Shown: piece after piece, positions 1-13,300 of the stretch | Position numbering within the stretch: the stretch's first letter is position 1 | How the letters are laid out: each line of letters begins with the position of its first letter | NCBI GenBank assembly: GCA_020055645.1 | Contig: CM034547.1 | Span: 14,850,513 to 14,914,512 of the forward strand | Length of the DNA stretch: 64,000 nucleotides | Direction: 5' to 3' | Source of the DNA: Tomocerus qinae | Taxonomy: Eukaryota > Arthropoda > Collembola > Entomobryomorpha > Tomoceridae | Translations under genes and position numbers: made by a program | The notes under the pieces: generated by a model | Told to the model about the DNA's origin: nothing | The model's database searches: none | The model's input: the letters and a program-made list of their open reading frames with translations, nothing else

Positions 1-3000
1 CTTTATTTGCATCAGTAAAAAGATTACTGACTTGGCTCTTTCTTTAACTGATTTTTCTAAGTATGCTTGTAATACTGTAATGACCATGCATTGGCAGTAT
101 AGATACAGCGTTTGCTATACCACTCTGATCCGATAAGATATTCAATTCTGTCTCAAGTCTCAATGTCTTAATTTGATCAAACTATTATATTTATTGCTGA
201 GTCATAGTCTCAGTATAATCTACCTGCGTATTTTCTTATATTCTTATATTTTTTCAAGTCAAGTTCAATTTGTTTGGAAAGATTTTTGTATATATTTATG
301 CATGTAACGATTAGCCTAATTGATTCCATTAACATATCAGAAGAAAGTATTCGGATCATCCAATCTTATATACTCGTTATGCATGCTAGCCCCGTTAGTG
401 AATAGAAAATTGGCATACGCGCATTAAAGTAATTCCAAGAAAGGAAATATTGAAATAGGAAAATAGTCTGGAAAATATCCTACATTACTAGAATGACCTA
501 TAGTTGTTTGAGTTGTATATCTGGACGATGACGTCTTCAAATTCTGCAGTGTGTGATAGATTTGTAATTTGTAATGGACATACTATGGCGATGGACCCCT
601 TTGCTCTAACTCAATGTCATCTTTGGTGAAGGCGTAAAGATTGTCTGCAGACTGCAGAAGAAAAGACAGAGATGCATTATAGTAACGGGATTGAAAGTGA
701 GTCAAAGGGAGCTTATTGCGAAGGATTGTCGAGAAAGAACAAAAATTGCACAGCTCGGAGGATAACTGGTTAGAATTTCTGATTTCTCAAACTACATGGG
801 ATACGCAATATTGTTCATCTGTGAGGTAGGCACTACATAGGAGGGAGTGTATGTCATGTTATTAGACAGAATAGTTTCCAAACCAAAGTCTCTCGTTTTC
901 CACCAAATCCTACTCTCTTACAACATACTATGCCACAAGCAAAATTTCATTGCATAGCATTTATCAGTGGGATGCTACCGCATATACCACAATAGTGGTT
1001 TACAGTCACTACGAAAGCTTATAGAGCTTTTTGTTTTATCGATACTTTTCCTCGAAAATCTTTGGGGCGATGTGATGTACATATTTAAGAAAGTTAACTT
1101 TAAAAATGTTAGGTATATCATACTATCATATACCTTCTCTGTTTTATTAGAATGCTTTCTCCACAATCAAAAAAAGGAAAGCAAGGGGAGAGTTATCGAG
1201 AAGAAAGTCATGCCGAAGAGGCATTTAACACTATAGGGAGCATTCCGACAGTAATACTATTTGTACATAGTAGCTATCTGGTACATGTGATGCGATGTCA
1301 CGGTGGTCTGAAAAGATAAGTGTAACGACGACGAGACGACTATTATGTACAATGTACTACCATCGGAGTTACTAGTTATTTTCTCACAGAAAGGAAAGGC
1401 ACCAGTCTACCATGATATTAGTATTCTACAGATATGTACGTGTTGCAGGGTGTATGCTGAATGCCATCCAATACAATTTTAAAATCGAGTATAATATCCT
1501 GTATTCAAATCGTATATAGATGGAAATGAGCAGTGATCATTGTATTCATCCCTACATAGTACTTTTAAAATTTTATTCTCCCTTCCAGAACTATTGTTAT
1601 TGAGTTTAATATAAATGGATTAGCATTTAAGACTCTCGAGGATGACATTGTTAAATATTTTTAAATCAAAAAAAGAGTAAAATATTTTCTTTAAGTTAAA
1701 CCTGCCCGCATTTAAACATACTTCATCTCATGTGCTTTTAATTTCCTATTGAACTTATTCATAAATTATTTATTGTGTTTTGTTTGTAATTATATACAAA
1801 AAAACTGAAACTTTGAAACCTTAGTGATATCCAATTACATAAAAAAACAAAATTGCATCTAAAAAGAACGACTTTTTCGATGGTGCATAAAAATGTCATG
1901 GTCAGTAAGCATTTTATGAGATAAGGTGAAAAGTATACAGCATATGCCCTGTAACAGAAGTACATTAATAGTACACGGTCCGAGAAAGGATGTGCACTTG
2001 TTATCATAAACATGAAACCTCAGAGAGAAGTCTAGGTTGGCCAAGTGAAAAGTGAAGCAGTAAAATGTCATGTGCTACTTGTCTTGTGTCCGCTCACTCG
2101 CCCTCAGATTTACTTATTGAGAGAGTGTCGTGCACTAATGCTATAGACTTCTTATGCCCATTCCTAGTTTAGTCGTTAGCTTTAGTTGTACATACGTATG
2201 AGTATATGGCTAGAATGCTAACAGCCCGACTTTAGAGAAAGACACGGACAATCGTGTCATGTAGGCTGTGATAACTCGAAAAGCACGGCTATTATGTTAG
2301 GCAAAAGAATCAGGAATGGATACGGTCATCAAAGAGGAGAGTAGTAACCCTACACGAGTGTTATGTTAGCACCGATAGTCATTAGACGACCCGGCTCTTC
2401 CTCCTGTACCTACCTATCTCTCCAGCTCTATACGTGTGTATGTGGCAGTTCAAGAAACGGAGCATTTCCCACTACAAAGAAATCCATTACATCCACTCGG
2501 ACTAACTTTATTGCTGTTGCCTTGCTTAAGTGTTTTTACTTACTTTTCACACAGCTCATGGTGTGAAATAATGTCCTTCCCTGCCCTATCTTCATTTATC
2601 ACCTCCCCATACATAAACTCTGCTTTGACTTTTGTGTGGCTACCGTCTTCAGTTATCCTCCCTCCCTCCACATCTTTCAAATTCATGTAACTGTCCCTGA
2701 TACCAAGAAGTCCTTAAAATGACCTTAAAGGTTGTCAAATATTTGATGTTTATCTGAAAATCGCAATAATATTAGAATGAATCTTCTGAATAACTGACAA
2801 CGCTATAGAAGATACAAATGGCACTGACTTTTAAGGGTATATTAAAACGTCCAGGTGATAAAGTTTAGTGCTAAAAATTGATATTTTTCAAATACTACAA
2901 ATAGATTCTACGTTGCTAAATCCTTCGCAATGGCAGTAAAATTTTTTGACCATGAGACGTTTATGGGTCAGTGCCACGCCAATGGGTATCTACTCAAACG

Positions 3001-6000
3001 GGTCGTTTATATTGCAAATACCCGCTTCACTGTCCCATTGCAGCAGAATCCAAAATATACACGGATATTACAATACAGATAACGATAAGCGTCTGAATAA
3101 AACCATAGCTAAATTGAGCTAAATGTGATATTATATGGTTGCAAGTTTATTTCGGGTCCTGCTGTCCCAAGGGAGAAAGTCAGTTCGGCAGTAGTCATTA
3201 AAAGCGAATAATTTTATACCTACTTAATTTATGTAGGTACTGTTCTAATCCCTCTGCCTTTAAATTAAAATACAATGATGACTTTGTTTGACTCAGTATG
3301 GGCTGTAATGTAGAAAAGAGGAAAATAGTAATTTCTGCAGTTGTATATTATAGGATTGAGGTAGAATACTTCTTGTAAATAGTACTAACAGTTTAAGTCA
3401 CACAGGGATCATAAGATAAAGTATAATTTACTCGTATTGCCAACCTGCGTTTTGCATGCGCGTTTCTCTGCCTTCCTTTGTATGTGTACACGAACAAGTA
3501 ACCTGACGATGAAATTTAGATTTAGTTACTTACCCCTCCATAACTACCACTGAGAGAGAGCATTGTAATACAAACGTCTCCTATCCTTCTTCTGGAACTG
3601 AGTATAGGAGTTATTTGGGCTCTTAGGAATGGACACGCTATAGCCGTCACAAAAGCACTCCAGCCGTGAATGCTTTTCTTGAACATTGAACATTTGCTGT
3701 TACGATTGGCCAAGTAGCTGAGCACAGTTTCATTGTATTTAATCGAAATTTATTCTTCTGACAGTCTGATAATGCGATTTCTGGACAGGAAAATTTATTC
3801 ATAGTAATCTAACACAGGCCCTCCGGTTGCAATATATTAAATCCTCTTCTTCTTACAATACATTTTTCTTCACATTTCATATGAATTACTACGTCCTCCC
3901 TTTTCCTTCACTCTATCCTCTCTCCTCTGTATTATATTCCTGGAATCGTAAACACTAAATGCTTTGACCTAATAAACATTATTTATGCATGCTTACTGAT
4001 CTATTATTAAAAATAGGCCATTCAATTCCTTTTCACCAAATGTTCTAGTGAAACCTTAAAATGTGACTTGAATAGAAGTTTCAAAAAAAATAAATGAGTT
4101 CCTTTTTACTGCATTGACACTAATGTATGTGTCAATGTCACTGTAAAAAACATTGTGTTAGATACTAAAACTAACTCACCTTGCCAAATAGGAAGTTCCT
4201 TTAGTAAAGATACTATTGTTGAAACCTACTATCACTAACATTGATTTTAAATAATTCAGACTTCAGAGTAGCACTCTTTTGCGTGAACCCATGAAACTTT
4301 AACTTGAAGCTTTCTTCGTGATGAAATCAAGGTTTTAGGTATAACTGGACACTGGACCACCATACATACACATATTTACAATTTCACAGCAAATTAATTC
4401 TAGAAAATGAAAATCCTTACCTTTTTCATGTACGAGAGGACATTAGTCGGCAACATTTTCATGAGCCGTTAATGTGAAGAGGTTTCGTATCACTCCATCT
4501 GAAAGAAAATGAAGAGAAAACATTGAGGTTTTTGTACGCATTGTATTCTACATACTATTTTTGATAGACGAATCCCAAAATAAAGCGTTAACAGAACCTT
4601 TCAATTATTTGTCAATCAATCAATTAGAACAATTTAAGACATACTTATCAGTAGTATTCAGAACCTAAAGAATACATTTTCAATCAATACTAAAGCAGTA
4701 CCTGCTACAATCTGAAAGTTCTTAGAAATAAAGGCTTGAATAATACAGAGCAATAACCGCCTATAGTCTCCATCTTTATGCCGTTATTAAATTACATACA
4801 GTTATTAAAGTAAATGTATTGTCTTTACTTAATAATTATATATTAGGTCGAAACTTCAAACATTTTCTGGAAAATAAACTTAATAAATTCGACAGGTAAT
4901 CTCGATCTTGACTATGTAGTAGGAATTGACAACTATATAAACGGTACCATAAATTAGAACACTAAAACAGAGAAAAATAGTAACAGTGCCATATTAAGTA
5001 GTGTGACTTGATATAGTTTTACTATTTTTCAATGGCTAAATAAAGCCGTAAATTGCCGTCAAAAAGAATAACTTCCTCACCTCAACTAGACTTTTCGTAA
5101 TTACATGATGTAAGAAAGTGTCGATGAAGATTAAGTAACAATTTTCAATGAATTATTATGTTGTTTGATAAACAAGGCCATGGCTATGACCCTAAGTTTA
5201 TTTTTTGGTTGAAAAATACAATTAACTCGTACGCTAGTTAAGTGTTCAAAGGTACTTGATAAATCTCTATGTCAAAATAAATCTCGTAGATACATTTCAG
5301 CACGTGTATGCAGAATAAATACCTAGAGTAGGTATGTGTGCTTAAGATACTCAGTTTAATACGGAGAAAGAAACAATAATTCATATTTCCTGTACACAAG
5401 CCAAGACTAGTGCAGTTTACTTGCTGAGCTGCGAATACGTAGGGCTAAATACCTCTAATAAATATATGAGCTATGAGCAGCAAAAGAACTTTCGGACAAA
5501 AACTAGTCAACTTTTGTTTCCGACGAAAAAGCCATAAAGAGGTCACCAAGTGCAACTTTCAACTTTGCTGAAATAATTTGCGAAGGAATTTACTTTCTGC
5601 TCCTTTCAAGCCGCAAATAGATTTAGAGATGTAAGGGAAATGTACCAAAAGAAAACTTACATTTAAGTTCCCTTCTGTAGATTTCTGTACTGAAAGGTAC
5701 ATTTTATTTATATCCTTGGAAAATTAATTATTACCATCACATGCAGTTGATGGAAATGTAGTAAAAGATTCCATTTAAGTGCATTTCACTCCAACAACGA
5801 GAACTGGCCATGAATTATTGTAGAATGTTGTAGATACATAAAATTGCAGTAACTTTTAGCAAACTAACTTCCCTCAAAAATAACTTGTGTAGGTTATTTC
5901 CACAAAATAGAAAATGAACATCATTAGCAGATAATACAAAATGCACATCCGCGTGCACCAGTTATAGTACATGGACCTACTTATACAATGGGATTAGGTA

Positions 6001-6849
6001 TTGCAAATCGCAAAGTACAACAGAACTATTCCCTCATAAATATGTACCAAAAGGCTTACTATGACTTCAAAGATAATTGTCCTGTCAGCTTTATATTACC
6101 TAATATACTACTGTTGTATTTAAGGATTTTCGCGAAGAAATTTTGCAACCACAATAAAGATTTGGGAGGAGAAGGCTTACTTAAATACTAGAACATTATG
6201 GCTTTACCTTGGAATGATTTAGGTCTCAATAACTCAATTTTCCATAAAATATTGCTGAATGATTAACTATAGTTAAGACCATCAAGCATTTTCACATCAC
6301 AATAAATTAATTTACACTAATAATCCAATTAATGTGCACTTTTGTCACTCACTGTTTCATTGTACAGTACCTAGTACATGTCTAGTTGGCAAACTAATAA
6401 TGTACATTTAGAAAGTATATAGTAACCCATCGCCATTAGGTGCCAGCTTAAAAGTGTAATAAGAAAAGTGAAAATCTATATAAGTACTAAGTATTAGTGC
6501 AGAGTGCAGGGTACCATAAAGTATTAGGATAGAACTTGTTACTGTAGAAAGGACATATTGGGATTATGTTTTATTATTTTCTAAGAAAAATGAAATAGAG
6601 CCACTCAGCACACTATAGATCCAACTCGAACTCAAAGTACGTGTATAAATAAAATGATGACGGCAGCTTGTTACATAAAACTCGTGTGCTGATTCACAGT
6701 TAGAAAGCAGATAGCAAATGACCGGTTTCTCCTGTTCGTAAATTTCACAACATTCAATGTCCTTTATAATAGGATCATAAAATAATTTAATGGTGAAAGA
6801 TAAAACACCCGTGGAGGAGTGAAAGCAGTGGGAGCCGTAAACAGAAAAG
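1..6849. other. AT-rich non-coding stretch
   Basis: I see no supported gene. Open frames are short, start and stop at random and match no family I know. One minus-strand frame (about 3522-3720) is followed by a good GTAAGT donor, but its translation is unrecognised and I do not call it. The only clear structure is a short hairpin near 4112. Confidence 0.6.
4112..4137. repeat. Short perfect hairpin
   Basis: CATTGACAC and its reverse complement GTGTCAATG flank an 8-base loop. Beyond the stem, runs of T on the left and A on the right lengthen the imperfect pairing to roughly 46 bases. It is too short with too small a loop for a convincing microRNA precursor. I assign no function. Confidence 0.5.
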
Positions 6850-6858
6850 CAAGAAGCC

Positions 6859-7093
6859 CAAGATTCGTCTAAACAGGTTAGTTGATGCGGGAGTTGGCAA
6901 ATTAAAAGTTCACTTTTTTCACCTCCATATTCACCTGCCTGTAATCACCATGGTAGTTAGCAATGGCAGTCCTTTATCCTATACAAGCAGTGGAGGACAA
7001 ATTATAGGATTTGTCCTCCAGAAGTGACAAAAGTGAATTTTTAATTTGTCAACTACCGGACCGACTAACCTGTTACCATATAGACGAATCTTG
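6859..7093. mobile_element. Fold-back MITE, 9-bp target duplication (Mutator-like)
   Basis: A 235-bp element bounded by inverted CAAGATTCGTCT / AGACGAATCTTG. The arms pair imperfectly for about 70 bases (6859-6928 with 7025-7093), sharing ACAGGTTAGT and CAAATTAAAA blocks in inverted orientation. It is flanked by an exact 9-bp direct repeat, CAAGAAGCC, at 6850-6858 and 7094-7102. No coding capacity. A 9-bp duplication is typical of Mutator-like transposons, so this is probably a non-autonomous MULE; the superfamily is an inference from duplication length alone. Confidence 0.85.
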
Positions 7094-7102
7094 CAAGAAG
7101 CC

Positions 7103-8245
7103 ATAATTACTTGCAAATTGAATGGGGCTGATTAGAGATAGGAGTAACTTAGAGTCCCACACAACTCAAAACGGCACAAATAGGCTCACTCAGCGTCAGC
7201 GTGTACAATTTAGATTGAACATAGGCGGAACGTCATTTTGTCGTAAATTGTGTGTAATAGATTATATCAATGTGAAGCAAATGAAAGTTATCATAGCACT
7301 CTCCACTTAAAATCACGATACAAAGACAGGGCTAATAACTATGTACGCATCTTATGTATCCGTATGCGACATAATTACATATTACCATTTTGTACATAAA
7401 AGCTGAGGAAGAGAAAAACGGTAACCTTTGGTGAAAGCATCTAGGGTAGTAATAAAGTTAAATTCAGTTGCAGATTGTGTAATTAGAAGTACAGCAGCCC
7501 AAATACAATAAGTAATAGATTCCCTGTAGTTAGGGCATGGTCACAAAAAGAACATATTATATATAGGTACCTACTCAAAGTGATATCAATTTGAAGAAGC
7601 TTATATCTGTGCACATGGCTAACGACCCATGAATGTGAATAATAGATATAAATGGCAGCTTTTATGCTTGAGAATAGTAACTCGTTAGCGAGATAATAAG
7701 AAACCACATTTATTAGAATCCTTAATCTGTTCCGTTACTACATAAGGGAGCATGCAACCATATTATTCTTGTAAAGAAGAGATATTCAGGAGGGAATAAT
7801 CACTATGTACTGCGGAAAAGAGAAAGTACCTCCTTCAAATTATTTCCGCCATACAATTTTGAATTTTGAACCAGTGCACGGACAAATGTAACTGAAACAT
7901 GAGTTGGATATTTTACTAGGGGTGCTTTCTTACTCAAAAGACAAACTGGAAATGACATCTGGACGTTGTACGGTTATCATACTTTCGTCAAAGATGATTT
8001 TTATGGAAATTTTTAGCAAATAAAGATCGGATTCTCCATTTCGAAAATTATTGAAAAACATGCATATTCAGGTTAAACGGGTTAAACTGACACATTCACG
8101 GTTCTTGGCCATCTCTATACATGTAAATATGAGTTTCAAGAGTCACGAAATAAATATAACTAATTCAACGATACCCGGCACTAAATTTTTAATTTCAAAT
8201 TATGATTACTAAAGTTAAGCAAAAACAAAAATTTCTATAAAATTT
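7103..8245. other. Non-coding, no gene seen
   Basis: The AT-rich sequence lies between the MITE and the 3' end of the GST gene. It probably includes the GST 3' flank. I see no coding exon, RNA gene or clear repeat in it. Confidence 0.5.
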
Positions 8246-9240
8246 TTATAAGGGAGTGATTGGTCTCTCTTTATACCAATTTTTCAGCCTAGGATGATTA
8301 CGCACAGCATTTATAAGTTTTAGTAGGGCGGGATACTTGTCTGTCAGATGAAGATCTAAGACAATTTCAAAATGAGTAGCCCAATGTTCCATAAATATGT
8401 CTGCATATGTCAAACTTTCCCCAACTAGCCAAGTTTTTCCTTGCTTCTCCAGTAGATCAATGAACTGTTTGAGGTAAACAGGACTGTCGATTTCAGCGAA
8501 CTTTATCTTTTCTTGCTCTAATTTTATAGGGTCGTGCAAAACATAGCCGATCAGAAGTTTTCCAACTATAAATGCAATTGTACAGCTTAAAAATGAGTAA
8601 TTGAGAAAATAGACGCAGATGTGTAAAGTAAATAGGGAAGACATTTTAAGTTGTAAATATTTCCATTTTAGTACGATTGAAATAGTCTCTAATAGCTTCA
8701 ACAATTTCGTCACAACGGAATTCTTCGGCTTCATTTTTTCCAGCTAGATCAAACTTCTTTGTTAAGTATCTGGCAATGGCCCATGACTGCGACTTCTGTA
8801 CCCCGTCAATTTCCAAAATTGGCAATTGTCCCCATTCCGATCCTAATTCTAATAAGATTAATTAAGATGATTAGGAGTTAAAATTTGTTAACTTATTTTG
8901 GAAACGGCAATAAATCATTTAGCTTTGACTGCTAGAAGCCAACTTTTAATGGTATCCACTACTCTATCTGTTCAGAAAATCACTAAGATATCAGTGAGCA
9001 CTCTTAAAAGAAAATTTGTAACGGCAGGGGTGTAAATAATTTTGCTTTCCGAGCCTCCAAATTACTGTTGTGTTATTAGGTTGTAAATAGAATACCTTCT
9101 CTCTTGTGCGGTGGCTTCAAGCTTCCCATAGGAAATCTGATATCTTCGTATGGTGTACCGGAAAAGGCTAACATCACCCGGATCGGTTCACCAAGACCAC
9201 GAACATCAAAATATGTAAACTTATACTGTGACAGTGGCAT
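8246..9240 (-). CDS. GstS: Sigma-class glutathione S-transferase
   Basis: Three coding exons on the minus strand: 9240-9096, 8848-8675 and 8565-8246. They join in phase into 639 nt, 212 residues plus stop, close to the usual 200-210 of sigma GSTs. The N-terminal thioredoxin-like domain shows YKFTYFDVRGLGEPIR with the catalytic-site Tyr, WGQLPILEIDG, and QSWAIARYLTKKF, the glutathione-binding QS-x-AI-x-RYL motif. The all-alpha C-terminal domain includes WLVGESLTYADI. Family members conjugate glutathione to lipid peroxidation products or xenobiotics in the cytosol; some are prostaglandin D synthases. The second intron (GT at 8674, AG at 8566) is the best fit because reading through meets a stop. 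I chose the Met at 9240 because it sits at the family's usual start; an in-frame Met lies upstream at 9327. An upstream non-coding exon is possible. Confidence 0.9.
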
Positions 9241-10319
9241 GCTCAATTTTCTTGTTAAACGGAAAGTCGAAGTGTAATAACCTACTATGTAAAAACTGCT
9301 TTGGTTAACTTTGACTTTGTACTCCAAAATGAATCACTTTACTGTCAGATGTAAATAGAATCGAAAAGCAAAGTATACTACACAAATATTGTTGTATTTT
9401 GTACTCATAACAAAATATTGGACTGCATTACTATTGTTGACTTAGAATAGGGATAAGCTTATGTACTGATAAGAGATTTATGTCCAAGGGAGATATGAAC
9501 ATTAATATTATTACAACTAAAACTACACAACAAGCTAAAAGAATCCACAGCACATAATCCATATAGTGTATACCAAGTTCATATCAACAGTACTCTAATT
9601 TAGTACAATAATAACATACCCTTATATCAATTATTTTTTGATTTAAATGCAAATATAATTCTCTACAGTAGAATTTTTCTCGCATGAATATTCATCCATT
9701 GCTTCTGAGACCATTGCTATTACATCGACAGACATTTGTTGAATGAAACAGTCTGACCTTTTAGAGCACCATCGTTTTAAGTAACTTTGGTGTACACAAA
9801 ATTTGTTGGAAGAGAATGCTCGCAAAGTGGATGGCTGTTCCTATTAAAGCAGTTTAAGGTAGAATCTAAGAATTCAGTCAGGATAATTTTATTTCCATTC
9901 TCTGAAATGATGGGACAGAAAACTTGATTGTCAGCGAACTTTAATTTACACCGGAGCACCATCGCACAAAACAGAGCGACTAGGAAATTGCATGAAAGAG
10001 AAATTGTCAACTGTCTATTAACTATACTGATAGTATATTGAGTACGGGTAGCTTTATGAACATAGCGATACACAGATGAGACTTAAGTCTGTGTGGTTGG
10101 TCTGAATGAAATGCACTTTCAAACATCTCCCTAACGTCTGTAAAATAAATTGGCATTAATAAATAATAATGCAATTAACTACTACTGCTGCTAACTTGAA
10201 GTTGGGAGTACCAAGTGCTGGATTCTAATAAAATATTCTATTATACAAATTCTACTTCCCTTCTCAAGAAATGTTTTGGTATCATTGCTCCATTCATAGC
10301 AATTTCCACTTCCATAGCC

Positions 10320-10346
10320 AGATGTAAATAAAAATTATTTACATCT
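10320..10346. repeat. Short palindromic hairpin
   Basis: AGATGTAAATAA is followed by three bases and TTATTTACATCT, a perfect 12-bp stem. Just outside it, CCATAGCCA on the left recurs inverted as TGGCTATGG about 50 bases to the right, so this may be the relic of a small fold-back element. No target duplication is evident. Confidence 0.45.
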
Positions 10347-13300
10347 GATCTAGCTATCAGGTGGACATCTTGAATTTGATTATTGGTAATTGGCTATGGT
10401 GTTGGAATCGGTATCAAGTCGGACAACATATTTTATGCAAATATTTCAGGCATTGACATTCATTAATTTCTACTTGCAAGTAATTTTATTTTACATTTAT
10501 AAGCACAGAATTATAGAAACCACATTTAACCAATAGATATAGAAAGATATCCTTCTAATTTCTATGATTTAACCAGATAGTTTGTTGTATGCTTTGAATA
10601 GAATATCATTAATCGTTTCTCCTCAAGCTAAAAGAGGATTTACGTCTTTTTGTACTTCACGATAACAAATGTTTGTATTACCTTACTACATGTGGTTAGA
10701 ACACTAAATACGAATTAATACGAACCCAATTACAGGCTTCATAACTTTATCCTTGCTTTAGCCCTACTCTACTACTAAAATTGAGGGCAAAACTACAATT
10801 TTTGAAAATCGATAGTTACCTATGCAAATTCCCATACAATGCTTTTGAGTTATCGCTACTATCAAAGAACTCAATAATTAATGTATAGCTACTATTTGAA
10901 TATGCTTAAAAGAATGTTATAAAGCGAAATATGCACACTTCAGCCCTAAAAGGCATTTGTGAACATATGTTTAGTGACATCCATGAATTTTATTTATACT
11001 AAGCAATAAGACAGACGTACGAACGTGCGGAGTGGAAGAAAATATATGTGAAGTAATTACAGAGTAGGTGTACATAGAATTTTCTCGAACCGGCAATGAA
11101 AAAAATGACGCAAACAATTAAGTAATAGGTATGTTGTGCACATTTTGCGAGATTTTTGTGTACTATAAGGGCGTGAGTATTAAAATAAGAAGTAAGATTA
11201 CGCTACTTAGTAAAGATAAGGTAAATATAACGGGGATAACTCGATTATAATAGTCTTTGGATTGTGCTTAAGTAAATATATCGTAGAAAACTTAGGAAAG
11301 CAACAGTAATGTTAATGACTGATGTAGTCGGAAGTTGATAACACAATGAATGAATGGTGAAAGTGCTAAAGACTAAAATAAAGAGAAAGCAAAGTGGAGT
11401 TGGACATGCAATGTTTTGTTAAATAATCAGTTTGTATATGACATGGCATGGCAAGTTGCATTAGACTTATCAACTTTATGACTTGGCTCTGCAGAGACAA
11501 AAGGACAACATTGTATTGTTCAACTTCAGCAACGATACTATGCCCTGCACTAATTGTGATTTGGTTTAGTCTGAAAATGAGTGCCTAATGTTTGCTTTTG
11601 CTATGTAATGTTTGCTTTACAAGGTTTCACTTCACTAAGTTTGTAGCTCGGTGAAAGAAGCGCAGCAAATGAGGATAAATTGTACAGAACAACATGGATA
11701 TAAAATACATAAACATTCTCCAACTATTAATAGTAGTAAATGAATGAGAAAACATAAAACTGCAGTTTACTGCAATCAAGTACGAAAATCAGGATCTATA
11801 AAGCACTGTATCTAGTACAGTTCTGTAATAAGGATATGAATAAATGTACACACGCTGCATGCAATCAATCTTTAACCTGATATAAATGCATAGTTAAAAT
11901 GTGCTTATTACAGTATATCGAACAAACTTGGTGGAGAATTTGATTAGATTTTAGTAGTATGTGCATGAAGATTTTATCACGCGCTCCTCCTCTTTTTTAC
12001 GTGATGTTGTGCAAAGTAGAGCAGAAAAGTTTAAAATACTTTCCCTATTACACAAGAAACAGACTCATATTGTATTAAACTCATATGCAATATAAAATAC
12101 AATGTCTTGTATATAGTTTGATCAGAGCGAGAAAAGCAATTATTTCACATTTTCCCATACACGAAAGGATTACCTAAGTATAGCTTTTAAATGCACGTGT
12201 ATTTACCTCCCACGGAGGAGAAAGAAAAACTGGGATGGATTCGAATTCGAGGTCAATCAATATAAATTATCCGAGGCTCAACTCACTGGAAAAGTAACCG
12301 GTATCTCCAACTCAGACGATGAGACATAGAAAGTGTATTTCACATACATATTTATGTACACACACGTTATACTCAACCTACTATGAGAAATTGCAACTTT
12401 GCAGGAAAAAACTTATAACAGTTCAGAGTAGGGAAAGTACACTTTCTATTGCAATCATTATAGCTCTACTGCACAAAAGTATACCTATAATTCTTCCCAG
12501 GCATTGCCAGTCGAATATTTAGTCGGTGTAATGCTACAGAACTTGTTCAGTTTGTCTGAGTGACTGATGTCGAGTACATTAGTGCTGCGTCTAACTTTAT
12601 TTTACTAAAAAACCTGAAAAGGTACAGGAAAAATGAGGTACACGAAATATATACACACGCTAAAATAAAAATTTCACGGGCAAGGAATAACTAATAGAAA
12701 TACGGCTCCCCGCAAGTAATCCGAAAAACGTTTCTGCATGCAGTCTGCAGAAGTTTTCATTGAAAACAGGCAGAGAAATATTACATTCCGCGGTTGTGTT
12801 GCAAGTTAGACTTGGTTTAATATAAGTTGCCAAAGTGTTTTTCGACTATAAATATACAGGACAAAGGAAATAGATCCCGATGTAGTAGAACTATAATAGA
12901 GGCAGGATATTGTAGTACTTATCGTTGAGAGTACAATAGTAATATATAGTACTAAAGCAGCGTAAGGTATAGTATTTTACTGGAAGGCAAATGTTCAACG
13001 AAGATTCTATGCTGTCTGTGTGTACTTGTTGCACACACCCAACTTGGGTTCAATGTAAATGATTTAAAAAAGAAACTTTATCGATTGTGATGTCTTATTA
13101 AAACTCTGGCTCCCGTTTCAACTCGGAAACTTCGTAAATTATTAGAGCGGAAATAAAATGCATTGAAGAGGCTGTTTAGTGTTGAGTCTGTTGAGTTGAC
13201 TTGAACCATTTTAAAAGAGGGGCCTTCATTCACTATAAAATATTTATGCACTATCTTCTAGCTCTAATACTTGCTTAAGCATCTATTCTGTCCTATAGTA

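Noticed and set aside
3522..3725. Minus-strand open segment ending at a GTAAGT donor
   Set aside because: The donor is good but the acceptor side is weak and the translation is unrecognised; no partner exons were found.
4090..4140. Hairpin as a microRNA precursor
   Set aside because: The loop is 8 bases, the arms are short and mismatched beyond the core; no known seed was recognised.
9643..10073. Two overlapping minus-strand frames with several Cys, reminiscent of a small secreted Cys-rich protein
   Set aside because: They are in different frames, no GT-AG intron joins them sensibly, and the Cys spacing fits no known pattern such as odorant-binding proteins.
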